Origin: Amia ocellicauda
Taxonomy: Eukaryota; Chordata; Actinopteri; Amiiformes; Amiidae
Direction: 5' to 3'
DNA length: 64,000 nt
NCBI RefSeq assembly: GCF_036373705.1
Contig: NC_089856.1
Span: 29,608,298 to 29,672,297 of the forward strand
Position 1 is the stretch's first letter. Each line of letters starts with the position of its first letter. A program made the translations under genes and the position numbers. Below the pieces are notes generated by a model that worked only from the letters and a program-made list of their open reading frames with translations, did not search any database and was not told the DNA's origin. This document shows, one piece after another, positions 29,560 through 38,233 of this stretch.

Positions 29560-32500
29560 CTCTACATCACACAGACACACACAAAGCACATGAAAGAGGA
29601 GTAGACAAGGCAGAAAACAGAGGAATGGGAAGAAAGTAGGTCAACCTCCTTAAAAGAACCATCGATTCAAGGAGAGAGGGAAAAAGAGAGGGAGAGAGAA
29701 AGTGAGAGAGACTGAAAGTGTAGACGCTTTTATCTAAAGCACAGTCACTCACTATTAAAACAGGGACGGGGTGACAGGGGGCTGCACACACTGCACATTA
29801 TTTCAACTCCTGCTCTAACCACTGCACCGACAAAAACAGCTGGATGGGCTTCAGTCCCAGGACCACGGAGAGGGGTGGGGTGTTTTACATAAAGCAAATC
29901 ATGCGTTTATTTTAAGGCCCAGGATACAGCTTTCCTCTCAATGAAGCAGTTCTCTGAGTCACTGACCACCGACCCCCCCCCACCGGTCACCCCCTCAGAC
30001 CAGCAAATTACAATACGGTGCAGCTGTGCACCAAGCGGTGGGTATTCACTGATTGCACCGAATGTTCGTTTGTGGGTTCAGCTACTGGTTTGCCATTTTA
30101 AAAGTCAGCAGGTTAGATTAGGACAACTAAGTAACCCTCTTCTGTTCTCTTGCCTGGATCCCCCAACGATGACAAGTTGATACAGAATCTGATGACTTCT
30201 CAGTTTTAATCTCTGCAGTCAGTCATTCTTTAAGCCTGTTCCAAGAAGAAAAAAAAAAAAAGTCACCTTTCCAAATAAATCTGATTCATGCATCTCTACC
30301 CGCATTCTTACTAACTTACCAATTATAAATGAATTAAAAGGAAGACAACAGACGAAAGGTTAATTAATGACCACACTCTCAAAAAAGGGCCTGTTACAGT
30401 CTTTGCATGGACAGTGTGAGTCAGAGTCTGCAGACCAGGACAGACATGGAAACGCACACCTCAGTGATTGGGGGTTTAACACTGAACTACCGACGCACAG
30501 CACCACCGCACACAACTGGACACACACGGTACACAAATGTTCAACACCTCGCACATACGCACATTTGGCACACAGCTGCTGTACGCACTGCGTGGAACCC
30601 AACTCGTGTTGCACAGCAGTTTGATCCACTTAAGGGATTACATGCTTGAGAAGGGAGAAAGGGTTAATAGGCACCAATCTTCGCCCTCCGCGATTTAGAG
30701 CCAGCAGACATAAGACTGGAGGGCAGCACTCCCTCTCGTGTTTGCCATTCTCAATGAGTAAACAGACTAATCTCTGGACAATTCCAGGGTGTTTCACGGT
30801 CGGAGCGAGACAAATAGTTTCTCAGCGCACGAGCTCAGCCAGTGGGACATTCGGGGAGGGGGGGAAGCATGACCTCTGATCTTTGAACTCTGCCTCCCCT
30901 CACATGGTGATGGACAGATCCAAATGACGACAGATCTCTGCCAGGGCCACCTATACATAGTCACCCTTAACTGCAAGCCCTTCTACACTTTGTACTGAAG
31001 AAGCATTAAAGCAATAAGCAGCATCCCTTACACAGACAAACAGACAGCGAGTGAGGGGTCTGATCTGCCCTGGTATCAGAGCCAAATCCAGACTCTGAAA
31101 CCTGGTCTTCCTGGTGACCTCCTACTTTAATTCACTTAAGTCTACTTCCTGCCCCAGCCCACTTTACTGCTCTTCATGCGTGTGTATCCGTGTGTCTGTG
31201 TGCGTCTGCTCCCCTCCCCTCCTTGCAGACCCCACAATGGCCAACTGCCGACCCCCTGTCTTCAGGCAGCAAAACCAACAGTTACAGTTGGGAGCTGCAG
31301 AGAGCTGGCTGTTCGCGTTTGGCACTCGTTTCCCGGTGTTGTGAACCTCTCCCAGCTGTTTCCCCGAAGGATCCTGGGGGGACAGCACCCAGCACAACAA
31401 ACACTACCACCAGAACACCACCACACGGCCCTGGGAGTCTGGCCCACCCACAAACATCTCTCCCTCTACCTTGCACTCTGGTTCTCAGTTTATTTTGACA
31501 GCAGTAGCCCCTGAACTATTCCAGCCACTCCTAGACACAAAGAATGGAGAGGAAAGAACAGCGCAAAAATTGTTTTTTCCTAGGCACTGGAAGGTCAGCC
31601 CTAATTTAAGTCTGGACCCTCTGCTTTCCTCCCTTGCTCTCTCAGCGCCACCCCCCAGCCCTGTGTGGAATGATTAAGAGACAGTGTCAGATTACATGCT
31701 AACGAGATATCCGTCAGTAATCACTGCAGATTAGGAAAACATAAATGCTCTCTCCAGCCAGAGGCTCAGCGAGATTACAGGGGGAATTCACGGCTGCACT
31801 GTAGTCGGTTATCAGCAGCACTTTTTCAGTTATAAACAGAGTGGTTGTTGGAGTAAATAATGAAGATAAAACAATCTTATGGCTAGTGCTTCATTCAACT
31901 GAAGTGTTTTATAAGGGATCCTCTCAAGTTGATTTATCTCTTTTTTGCACAAGATCATTTGAAAGACCGAGTATCCACCAGCTAGACCAGGAGCGTGTCC
32001 GTTTCCTGCTGAACTAAGTGACAATGTGCTCTAGTTGAGAGGCACTGAATGTCCATCACTACTGTACAGACTTGACAAGAATTTGAGTGATCCAGTGTTC
32101 ACTTTCCTGCGTGTGCGTGTCTTTTGTATGCTGCACTGCTTCCAGGTCGGCCCATTGGCAGTTTCATGAGAAATTCAGAAAACATCCTGAAAACCTATGA
32201 AAAGGAATACAGTGAGAGAGAGATACCTCTTCTGATCATAAGCACAGCAAACAATCACAAAAGACCAGAAACCACAGACGCTTTACACGGCACCATATCT
32301 ACTCATTCCCCTCATTTTGTGGCTCAGAAGCTTCTTGATCCCTAAACCTCAGCACTCTGCTTCCTGGAGAATCACGGGAAACTTAATGACACTTCTACCC
32401 GAGAAACTGGGCCGCTTTTCAAAGGCTGAGATCTCCGTCTCGTACCGATCAATTGCACTAGATGGTCTTATTTCAGGCAGTAACAGGGCCTGTCATCAGA

Positions 32501-33048
32501 GCTCACGACTAAACAGCCTCTCGTGCTGGATTACCGATAATGTGTCACCTAGCCTCTGAGAAAGGAGCCAACGGACAAATATTCTTGAGCTCCCCTCTGA
32601 CAGTTAGTGGTTTTTAAAGTTAAGCATTACTCCTGGTTTAAAACAAGTTAAAATAAGTGTCCAGGACTAGCTAAGTGACAGAACCAACCCAGACCAGACT
32701 CTTCTGCAATGACAAGCTGTGCAAGACCCTCTGAGGGAAAACACCCACTCGCATTTCCACAGCGCTCTTTGTCCTGCAGGATCCCAGAGAAGTCCTTCTC
32801 CTCCCAACTGAAGTGCAGGGCCCTCTAGGGTGGCAGCCACCCTGCGCCATCAGCCGAGTAGACAGACAGGGTTGGAGAAGGCAATCACACTAACACTCAC
32901 TAACCTCCCTTTCACCCATTAGCCTTATTGACCTGGATGTGTGGACCAGCTGCGTGTCCCGCCCTTAAACTCAAGGAACCCGAAACTCAGGTCCTGAAAA
33001 GGGTCTTAACACCCTGCCCGTAGACAGACACTGGAGTTCATTGAGGGT

Positions 33049-33100
<52 letters not shown>

Positions 33101-35129
33101 TGGGGGGGTGGGGGGGGGGAAATCAACAGTCCAAATAATTAATAGGAAGCGATCTCAGGGGGCATGCCAACCAGAAAAACCTGTTCCTCTTCGGAAGGGG
33201 AGGTGGCAGCAACTTCTCAGACTGGACAGCCAAGGTTGGGGCTGTGCGTGCGAGTCTGTGCAGTGGTGCCACCTCCTGCAGCTCGTAGTGGCCCGGCCTC
33301 TGCTCACAAGAGGAAGTAAAGAGTATTTTTTGATTGCTTGGATACATGCATTTGCTCCTTGGCTTATTTTTAGGAATCCTCCCAAATCCTGGAGAACAAA
33401 TCTGCGAAAATGTCTGTAGGCTCATTTTCTTTTTTTTTAACATTGGTATAATTTCTGTAAACCAAACCTTAGTCAAGCCAAAGTCACTTTCCTGACCGAG
33501 ACGGATTAAAACGGCCCAATCTACAGTCTAACAAGCGGGTGAAGGGAAGAGACTGTAATTTCACATGTGTAAATGGAAAACGTTTACACTGGTAACAGTT
33601 GTCTCACGAAGAATACATACAGAATGCAGTCCGTGTCTGCGCCGACACGCCACACACAAGACAGAATGAATGCAAAGTGTATTATACAAAAGGAAGGTGG
33701 CACAGATTGTAACTGAATGCGTTACAATGTCACTTCACAAAGCCTCTTGCAGACACGGCCAGACAGTCAGAGCCCAGCCGGTGTCAGTGTGGCTGAGCTC
33801 AGAACAGACATGTCCTGGGGGGCCACTGTGGTGTTTGGGGTGGCACAGCTCCACATCTCCCAGCACATACAGATGCACAAGCCATGCAAGGAAACGGACA
33901 GATGTGCTCGTTATTTAAAGTCCTCTGATCGTTCCCAAGTTCCTGATGTTGCCTGGGCTTGAGCAGAGCTGGAAAACACCTCTTCCCCAACTAATAAAGC
34001 CATGCTCGGGTTTCAGTGTGGATGAAGACCGACATCCAGGGAGGGACCCGATGAAGACAGCGAGTCGGTGTACGGAGACGCACCGTTCCCAAACCGGCCT
34101 GCCTTCCCGGCGCTACAAAGTAACCCGTCCGCGGAGCAGCCCGGTGTGTGCGACACTAATGCCGACAAAAGGAGGGTTTTTTTTGTTTTGTTTCCCCCTT
34201 CTTTTCTTTTCACAACAAAAGAGTCCCGTCCGTCAAACCAACACCACCCCCACCCGCTCTCCATATCCGCCATTTTCAGTCCGACTGTTGTGTGAACTGT
34301 AGCGGCGAAAGAGAGAGGGGGAGGTCACGTCCAGGGTGTTAGGAAAGACAGTCATGGATGGAGGCAGGTCGAAGTAGAAGGAGAGGATTATTATTATTAT
34401 TTTATTTTATTGGGGGGCGGTGGTAATTAACTGATACCCCCCCCCCCCCAATCTTATTCAAAACTGGAGCAGACCCTGGTCAGATTTCCCTCTCCGGATA
34501 AAGCTCCCCGTCAGGCCTTTCCCCATAGAAGACTTTAAAACAGGCCCCTCTGCTGTCAGCGCTGCCAACAGCCTTATATAGGACTCCTCCATTTCCAAAA
34601 TGGACGCTGGTGGTATGGGAGAGAGAAAACTGGCATCCATGAATTTTGGGAAAGCCTTTCAGCAGATCGGCCCGTTTTTAAGCACTCCCTTCTCTCTGCC
34701 TCCCCCCTTCCCGAAGAGGGGGTCCGGTTTAACGCCGGCTGGGGAGGGAGCAGCGGATGATGCACGGAGTTGAAGGGGAGGAGGAGAGAGGGAGAGAGAG
34801 AGTGTGTGTGTGTGTGTGTGTGGTGGTGGAGGGGGGGAATGGACAAGAAAAGAAGTAGTTGGATCGGTGAAAGAAAAAGGGAGAGAAGGGAGGGGGAGAG
34901 AAATCCCCACAACAACATGAACAATAAAGTAAAACATGCATGCCGGGGGTCTGTCCGCTGCGTCTTACCCGAAGTCGTCGTCCATAGATTTGAAGAAAAA
35001 CTTGTAGTTGGGTTTATTGAGGACATTTTTGAAGTCTGCCAAAGTGACTCGCTCGGCGGGGATGGGCAGTTTGACCAGGTACGGGGTCTCCTGGTCGTCG
35101 ATGTGGTAGATGATCTTGGTCTCCCCCAT
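16098..35129 (-). CDS. dvl3: Dishevelled-3 (segment polarity protein DVL-3), complete coding sequence
   Basis: Dishevelled relays Wnt signals from Frizzled receptors in the cytoplasm, driving beta-catenin and planar-polarity branches. Fifteen coding exons join in phase to give 720 residues (human is about 716). The DIX polymerisation domain covers residues ~1-85 (starts [20 protein letters not shown]). A Ser-rich and basic linker ([11 protein letters not shown], ~214-224) follows. The PDZ domain spans ~245-337 with the FLGI carboxylate loop, the DEP domain ~418-492 in exons 12-13, and the Pro/Ser/His-rich tail ends EFFVDVM. It is assigned to DVL3, not DVL1 or DVL2, by the linker ([17 protein letters not shown]), by [20 protein letters not shown] and by the C-terminus. 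The first intron is 9.5 kb. The start codon is the only conserved one. A possible extra 36-nt exon lies between exons 10 and 11. Confidence 0.98.
16550..17767. other. dvl3 introns 14 and 13
   Basis: These two introns (16550-17026 and 17243-17767) flank exon 14. The first contains a repeat-like tail, CCAGGACCAGGGTTGGACAC near 16899-16918, resembling the 3' end of common fish interspersed repeats. Nothing else is supported. Confidence 0.5.
17027..17242 (-). CDS. dvl3: dvl3 exon 14: residues 499-570, Pro-rich region
   Basis: The acceptor is TCCCAG and the donor AGCGAAG|GTGAGA. It encodes [20 protein letters not shown], then the Pro/Tyr-rich [20 protein letters not shown] and a glycine run. It differs from human mainly where human has GFPELGYSYGG. 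Confidence 0.94.
17768..17935 (-). CDS. dvl3: dvl3 exon 13: residues 443-498, DEP domain
   Basis: The acceptor is GCCCAG and the donor GGCA|GTGAGT. It encodes [20 protein letters not shown] through [10 protein letters not shown], the second half of the DEP domain that binds Frizzled and AP-2 mu in other vertebrates. Confidence 0.96.
18157..18288 (-). CDS. dvl3: dvl3 exon 12: residues 399-442, DEP start
   Basis: The acceptor is CTTCTTCAG and the donor ATAG|GTACGT. It encodes [20 protein letters not shown] through [18 protein letters not shown], the first half of the DEP domain. Confidence 0.95.
18289..18928. other. dvl3 intron 11
   Basis: This 640-bp intron contains GT/CA-rich low-complexity stretches. 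Long open frames crossing it are read-through of exons and repeats. Confidence 0.6.
18929..19078 (-). CDS. dvl3: dvl3 exon 11: residues 349-398, PDZ-DEP linker
   Basis: The acceptor is CTCCTCAG and the donor GAAC|GTAAGT. It encodes [20 protein letters not shown] and the Ser/Thr-rich [19 protein letters not shown], the conserved linker phosphorylated in many Dishevelled proteins. Confidence 0.95.
19752..19772. repeat. (GA)n microsatellite
   Basis: About ten GA units in dvl3 intron 10. Confidence 0.85.
19977..20012 (-). CDS. dvl3: Candidate 36-nt in-frame cassette exon of dvl3
   Basis: Between exons 10 and 11 there is a strong acceptor (pyrimidine-rich CTCTCTCCCTCCTGTAG) followed 36 nt later by the donor CACAG|GTACCT. 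The phase fits both neighbours exactly. Inclusion would replace Ser349 with [13 protein letters not shown], with no stop, just after the PDZ domain. I do not recall such an insert in published DVL3, so existence is inference from splice signals, length and frame. Confidence 0.4.
20266..20333 (-). CDS. dvl3: dvl3 exon 10: residues 327-348, PDZ end
   Basis: The acceptor is CTCTTCATAG and the donor AAGGA|GTAAGT. It encodes [20 protein letters not shown] then PR. It ends one base into the Ser349 codon, the phase that also accepts the candidate microexon at 20012-19977. Confidence 0.95.
20334..20661. other. dvl3 intron 9
   Basis: A 328-bp intron with no recognisable element beyond a short CA run at 20390-20402. 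Confidence 0.6.
20662..20738 (-). CDS. dvl3: dvl3 exon 9: residues 301-325, PDZ helix
   Basis: The acceptor is CTCTCTAG and the donor CCTGG|GTGAGA. It encodes [20 protein letters not shown] and IVHKP, the second helix of the PDZ domain. Confidence 0.95.
20926..21065 (-). CDS. dvl3: dvl3 exon 8: residues 254-300, PDZ core
   Basis: The acceptor is CATCTGTAG and the donor CTGCAG|GTGAGG. It encodes [20 protein letters not shown] and [20 protein letters not shown], containing the FLGI ligand-binding loop and the [10 protein letters not shown] segment. It is essentially unchanged from mammals. Confidence 0.96.
21275..21344 (-). CDS. dvl3: dvl3 exon 7: residues 231-253, PDZ start
   Basis: The acceptor is TCTACACAG and the donor AACATGG|GTGAGT. 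It encodes [15 protein letters not shown] and then IITVTLNM, the first strand of the PDZ domain. Confidence 0.95.
21525..21618 (-). CDS. dvl3: dvl3 exon 6: residues 199-230, polybasic linker
   Basis: The acceptor is GTCTCCCCAG and the donor GAGAGG|GTAGGA. It encodes [17 protein letters not shown] and the run [14 protein letters not shown], the conserved basic region ahead of the PDZ domain. Confidence 0.95.
21871..22192. mobile_element. Non-autonomous hAT-like inverted-repeat element (MITE)
   Basis: A 322-bp element begins CAGTGGTTCTCAA and ends TTGAGAACCACTG, the termini of Charlie-type hAT transposons. The inverted repeats extend inward about 85-90 bp at roughly 80% identity (shared core CCTACCCTGCTGGTTTTTG and GAACCCTTA). 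The flanking 8-mers GGTTAGAC and TGCTCGAC match at five of eight positions, consistent with an aged 8-bp duplication. There is no coding capacity. It sits in dvl3 intron 5, 30 bp from exon 5. Confidence 0.8.
22222..22357 (-). CDS. dvl3: dvl3 exon 5: residues 154-198
   Basis: The acceptor is CCTCTGTAG and the donor CAGCCG|GTACGG. It encodes a linker with [20 protein letters not shown] and DSEEDDSAS, the Ser/Thr-rich casein-kinase-target region of Dishevelled proteins. A hAT-like element lies 30 bp downstream in the next intron. Confidence 0.95.
22589..22695 (-). CDS. dvl3: dvl3 exon 4: residues 118-153
   Basis: The acceptor is CCCTCTCAG and the donor GACCATG|GTGAGC. It encodes [20 protein letters not shown] and [11 protein letters not shown], the conserved acidic block followed by a basic patch in the linker after the DIX domain. 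Confidence 0.95.
22696..23511. other. dvl3 intron 3
   Basis: An 816-bp intron with purine-rich low complexity near exon 4. No exon or element recognised. Confidence 0.6.
23512..23633 (-). CDS. dvl3: dvl3 exon 3: residues 78-117
   Basis: The acceptor is GCCTCCCCAG and the donor TTCCA|GTTAGT. It encodes [20 protein letters not shown] and the DVL3-type stretch [19 protein letters not shown]. The phase leaves CA for the His118 codon. Confidence 0.95.
23634..25362. other. dvl3 intron 2
   Basis: A 1.7 kb intron with a (GT)n/(GA)n microsatellite at 25084-25128. No other feature is supported. Confidence 0.6.
25084..25128. repeat. (GT)n/(GA)n microsatellite
   Basis: About 16 GT units followed by six GA units in dvl3 intron 2. 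Confidence 0.92.
25363..25432 (-). CDS. dvl3: dvl3 exon 2: residues 54-77
   Basis: The acceptor is CTGTTCCAG and the donor TCCTGG|GTGAGT. It encodes [19 protein letters not shown] and VVSW, the end of the DIX domain including the conserved acidic-then-basic stretch used in head-to-tail polymerisation. Confidence 0.95.
27478..27560. promoter_or_regulatory. Homeodomain/POU-motif cluster in dvl3 intron 1 (candidate enhancer)
   Basis: Within about 80 bp there is TTTTAATTAACG, a GATTAG core, GTAATTAATAAT and the palindrome TAATGCATTA at 27543-27552. These are homeodomain and POU-type sites in closer packing than in neighbouring intron sequence. Enhancer function is inference. Confidence 0.3.
28769..28829. 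repeat. Compound (GTAT)n(GTCT)n(CT)n microsatellite
   Basis: Three successive tandem units in dvl3 intron 1. Confidence 0.93.
29515..29556. repeat. (AC)n microsatellite
   Basis: 21 uninterrupted AC units in dvl3 intron 1. Confidence 0.95.
33051..33119. repeat. (GT)n microsatellite with G-rich end
   Basis: About 24 GT units run into an almost pure G tract, in dvl3 intron 1. The G-rich end could form a quadruplex. Confidence 0.93.
34790..34826. repeat. (GA)n/(GT)n microsatellite
   Basis: GA units followed by GT units, about 150 bp inside dvl3 intron 1. Confidence 0.9.
34969..35129 (-). CDS. dvl3: dvl3 exon 1: residues 1-53, DIX domain start
   Basis: The ATG is at 35129-35127 and the donor is TTCGG|GTAAGA at 34969/34968. 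It encodes [20 protein letters not shown] through [11 protein letters not shown], the first half of the DIX domain. It ends two bases into Gly54. Confidence 0.96.
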
Positions 35130-35640
35130 GGCGAACCGCTGGGGACGGACAGGCCGGGCGCATCCAGCCCGGGGGCCGCCGGTTCTCCGCTGCGCTTCCC
35201 CGGCTTCCCCCCCGACACCGACCGGCGAGCGTTAATCCTGTGGCTCGGTGCGCCGGAGAGACCGCGGCTGGCGTCCTCCCCACACCGACGCACAAGCTGT
35301 GGATTCAGGGGGGGGAAAATACCACTTCCCGTGTTGTCGATCTGCTCTCCGTTCACCCAGATGACAAAAACACGGATAAAAGTTTTCCTCTTCTCCACAC
35401 TCCTGTTTATATGGGATCTCCCGATTCGTGCTTTCACCGATCCCTCTCTTTCTCTCTCTCGCTCAGTAGCAGCTGTCTGTGTGTGTGTAAACGACTCTCT
35501 CTTTCTCGTTATTCCAGGATACTCCCTCTGCAGGAGGAGGGGGAAATGGAAAATGAAGGAGGGGAAAAAAAAGAAAAGAAAAAAGGAATGGAGACATATG
35601 CTGGGGCAGCGACCCCTGGCGGCGTAGGGGGGAAGCACGC
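35130..35640 (-). promoter_or_regulatory. dvl3: dvl3 5' UTR and GC-rich promoter region
   Basis: The sequence immediately upstream of the dvl3 ATG is GC- and CpG-rich (35130-35300, for example GACACCGACCGGCGAGCG), then purine/pyrimidine-rich. This is the expected place for a CpG-type promoter. No TATA box or exact start site can be named. Confidence 0.45.
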
Positions 35641-35787
35641 ACGGAGGTTTGCATTATCACAGAACGCTGCCACATCGAAATGAGCACCAGCTTAGGCAAT
35701 TCACATTTTGCTCACAGATTTGGAAGAGGATCAAAATCCCATGTATCCCAAGTAATGAAAAATCATATAGAAAGAGATATTTATTGC

Positions 35788-35811
35788 GATAGATAGATAG
35801 ATAGATAGATA
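35788..35811. repeat. (GATA)n microsatellite
   Basis: Six GATA units. Confidence 0.9.
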
Positions 35812-36816
35812 GGTGCAAACAGTGTGTGTCACTAACTGTCGGTATAAGCATGCTGATACAGAAGTTCTTCTTCGGGAGTTGGATTTGACAAAACCTGGAA
35901 AACATCTTTGGGTGCCAATAGCCCTTCAGCTGCTTCTCAATTTGAATTTAGACACACAGATCCAGGGAACAATACCTCCATCTGGGGGACATACTGGGTC
36001 ACTGCAGCTCCAGCCCAGAGTGACTCAGCTTTCTCAGACACTGCAGAGAAGCAGCCAGCACTGCAGTGTTTGTACACACGCGTCTGTCTGCATGTGGCCC
36101 TACAGATACATGCCCTAGTTTTGTAGATAACGCCACTGTTTGGCTATAGCTATACATATTAACCATTCAGACACAGAACCGTATACTGTATGTGCATGTT
36201 AAGTGGTGCTGACACATTGTATCATTTTGCAGGGTTTCAGACAACATCCGATAGCTCTCTTAAACATTACAAAACAGTCTTCTGTTAGAACTTGAGTGAT
36301 TAAGCTAGCATGATGGTATAAACACATAGAGAGGTGGATTGTATCCCAACTGTATGGCACTGATAAGGTTCAGATCTGTGCCTGCATGTGCTATAGCTTG
36401 TGTGCCAACTCTGGAGGGCAGCTGCCATGACTACACATGTGTGCACGTCCTTCGGCAGAAATACGTGTTGCAAAGAACGGAATGCATGAAGTGAGTTTAT
36501 AGCTACCCATTTTATACTAGATTATAAGATGTGGCAAACCTCCTGCTGCCAGTAATGGATAGCCCCAGAGGCAGCGTACTATATAAAGGTAATTTTTTAT
36601 GACTTTGTACATATTGTGATATTTAGAACAAGTGTCTTGCCAGCACTGATAGGATATTAGGGGTAAAATGACTCTACACTAAATTAGAGATCTGCAGCAA
36701 AGATGGGTCTGGACCCCACTAAATACATTTACACACACACACAGTATGTTATAATGCAAGAAAAACACAAACATCACAAACTGCTCTTTTCCACAGCAGG
36801 ACACTCCCTGCTTTTC

Positions 36817-36822
36817 TTTATT
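36817..36822 (-). promoter_or_regulatory. rnpepl1: Candidate rnpepl1 polyadenylation signal
   Basis: AATAAA on the minus strand about 1.16 kb after the rnpepl1 stop. No nearer exact signal was found on that strand, so it is the best guess for the message end. Confidence 0.3.
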
Positions 36823-37028
36823 TCATATACAAAGAATTAAAATACACTAGTGTCTCATTTTGTGCAAAATCAGTAAGGCTTCAGTCAAGGCCTCATATTG
36901 GTATTTACCTCCCCTCCCTTCCCTCTGCCTCCACTACTTAGAGAGAACGGCCTATTAAAACACAAATATATTGTATTTCAACAATCTTCTTAATGCAGGC
37001 GGTGTGGTCCATTACTGACAGGGATCTC

Positions 37029-37056
<28 letters not shown>
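37029..37056. repeat. (TAA)n microsatellite
   Basis: Nine TAA units. Confidence 0.9.
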
Positions 37057-37059
<3 letters not shown>

Positions 37060-37265
37060 TTAAAATAACGCATGAACTGTCAATTAATAACTATATTCTA
37101 AACTTCACCCCTTGATTTTTCTAAAAAAAACTATTTTCTTTAGCCAATAAGAAAATGAACTGAGACAAATGGGAGGAGCTAGGAGAGAATGGGAGGAGTC
37201 AATCAAGCTAGTGGGTGTGTTTTTGTAGTTTTTCTCCAAGTGGGTGTAGCTTTAGCAGCATTTGG

Positions 37266-37430
37266 CCAATCGCGCTCTGAGTAGAACGCAGGTTTCAACA
37301 GTGATCCGGACATCATAATGACAGCGATGTGGCTCCACCCCCTCTCCTTGCTTAACAGGCCTGAGATAGCGAGGTGGGAGGGGTTACTGTAGCACCAGGT
37401 ATAAAAGGCAGGACTGCCAAACACAGTAAT
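37266..37430 (+). promoter_or_regulatory. Plus-strand TATA-type promoter-like block
   Basis: In order on the plus strand: CCAAT at 37266-37270 (GGCCAATCG), a CACCC/GC-type box CCACCCCC at 37335-37342, an AGATAG GATA site at 37364-37369 and TATAAAAG at 37400-37407. A start would be expected near 37430. All four genes here run the other way, so this would drive an unassigned antisense or separate transcript. Confidence 0.4.
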
Positions 37431-37565
37431 CTCAGAAACACATCTGCCTTCAGGGTAGTCTCTGTACCTGAAGTCGAGTATCTCTGTATCCGATTAAGGA
37501 AAATCAGAAGACCTGTATCCCCTTGAGGTTTGGAGTTTAAAAGCCCTAAAATAAGGCATGACAGG
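37430..37565 (+). other. Candidate first exon of an unassigned plus-strand transcript
   Basis: About 25 bp below the TATA box a 136-nt stretch leads to the donor GACAGG|GTGAGTATG at 37565/37566. The first ATG in it is at 37558-37560, eight bases before the donor, so the leader is free of upstream ATGs. No downstream exon could be identified. Confidence 0.3.
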
Positions 37566-37984
37566 GTGAGTATGCAAGGCACTTCACACTGTGGCCACAC
37601 TGCTAGCTCCCACACACACACACAGTCACACACTGCTCTGCGCTGCCAAGGCATGGGCAAGACTGGCAGAAAGACGGTATAAACAGCGTATCAGACGGAC
37701 AGCGTGCAGAGCCCTGAACTGTCGTCTTAAAAATACTCAAATACAACATGATTAATAAATAAAGCTTCTTGCGCTGGTCTCGTCTGCAGCCTCCTTCCTT
37801 AGAAACCTGTACAATGATCTTCAGCTGTCCAGTGCAGCCAATTGAAGTCCAGTCCAGCCCAGTCCACTCCAGTCTAGCCCAGCCCTGTGCTCGTCTGTGT
37901 GATGAGGTGTCTCTCCGTTTATCTGTAGGTCTAATCCACTGGTTGTCTCAGTCCTTCTCTCCATCTTCAGTCCGTCTGCCTGTC

Positions 37985-38233
37985 TCAGGCAGAAACATTG
38001 ACGTCTCGCAGTGCAATGGTGCTGCTGGGGGGGGCATCGGTGGGCCGGTCGGGGGCGGGGGTGGGCGGGGGCAGCAGCGGGGGGGCACTGCTTTGAGACA
38101 GGATCTGCTGCAGCGTGCGGCGCAGGTTGGGGTGCAGCCGGCCCTGAGTCTGATAGAACACCTCCACCGCGAAGGACTTCATGACCCCCGAGCACAGCTC
38201 CTCGTACAGTGGCACAGTGTACATCCGTGAGCT
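37985..38233 (-). CDS. rnpepl1: rnpepl1 exon 11: residues 605-686 and stop
   Basis: The acceptor is CTCTCTCAG and the stop TGA is at 37987-37985. It encodes MYTVPLYEELCSGVMKSFAV and VFYQTQGRLHPNLRRTLQQI, then a Pro-rich insert and STIALRDVNVSA. Confidence 0.96.
   Translation of the reverse strand, partial: SSRMYTVPLYEELCSGVMKSFAVEVFYQTQGRLHPNLRRTLQQILSQSSAPPLLPPPTPAPDRPTDAPPSSTIALRDVNVSA

Larger units (their letters stand above)
25433..34968. other. dvl3 intron 1 (9.5 kb)
   Basis: This intron is half of the gene. No exon was found. It holds several microsatellites and stretches of ordinary-composition, non-repetitive sequence dense in TAAT and ATGCAT cores (notably 27478-27560). Such a large first intron in a developmental signalling gene is a usual place for enhancers, but that is inference. 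Confidence 0.65.
35641..37140. other. Intergenic sequence between dvl3 and rnpepl1
   Basis: AT-rich sequence with a GATA-type microsatellite (35788-35811), a TAA microsatellite (37029-37056) and a possible rnpepl1 polyadenylation signal (36817-36822). No gene was recognised. Confidence 0.55.

Noticed and set aside
34770..35627. 285-codon open frame on the plus strand
   Set aside because: It is the opposite-strand shadow of dvl3 exon 1 and its GC-rich flank, with repeats at the start and no recognisable domain.
34574..35638. 354-codon open frame on the minus strand
   Set aside because: It overlaps dvl3 exon 1 in a different frame and runs through GA/GT-rich low-complexity sequence. The correct dvl3 frame with a splice donor explains the locus.
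37769..38230. 153-codon plus-strand frame overlapping rnpepl1 exon 11
   Set aside because: It is antisense to a strongly conserved coding exon and has low-complexity Gly-rich content, as expected of a shadow frame.
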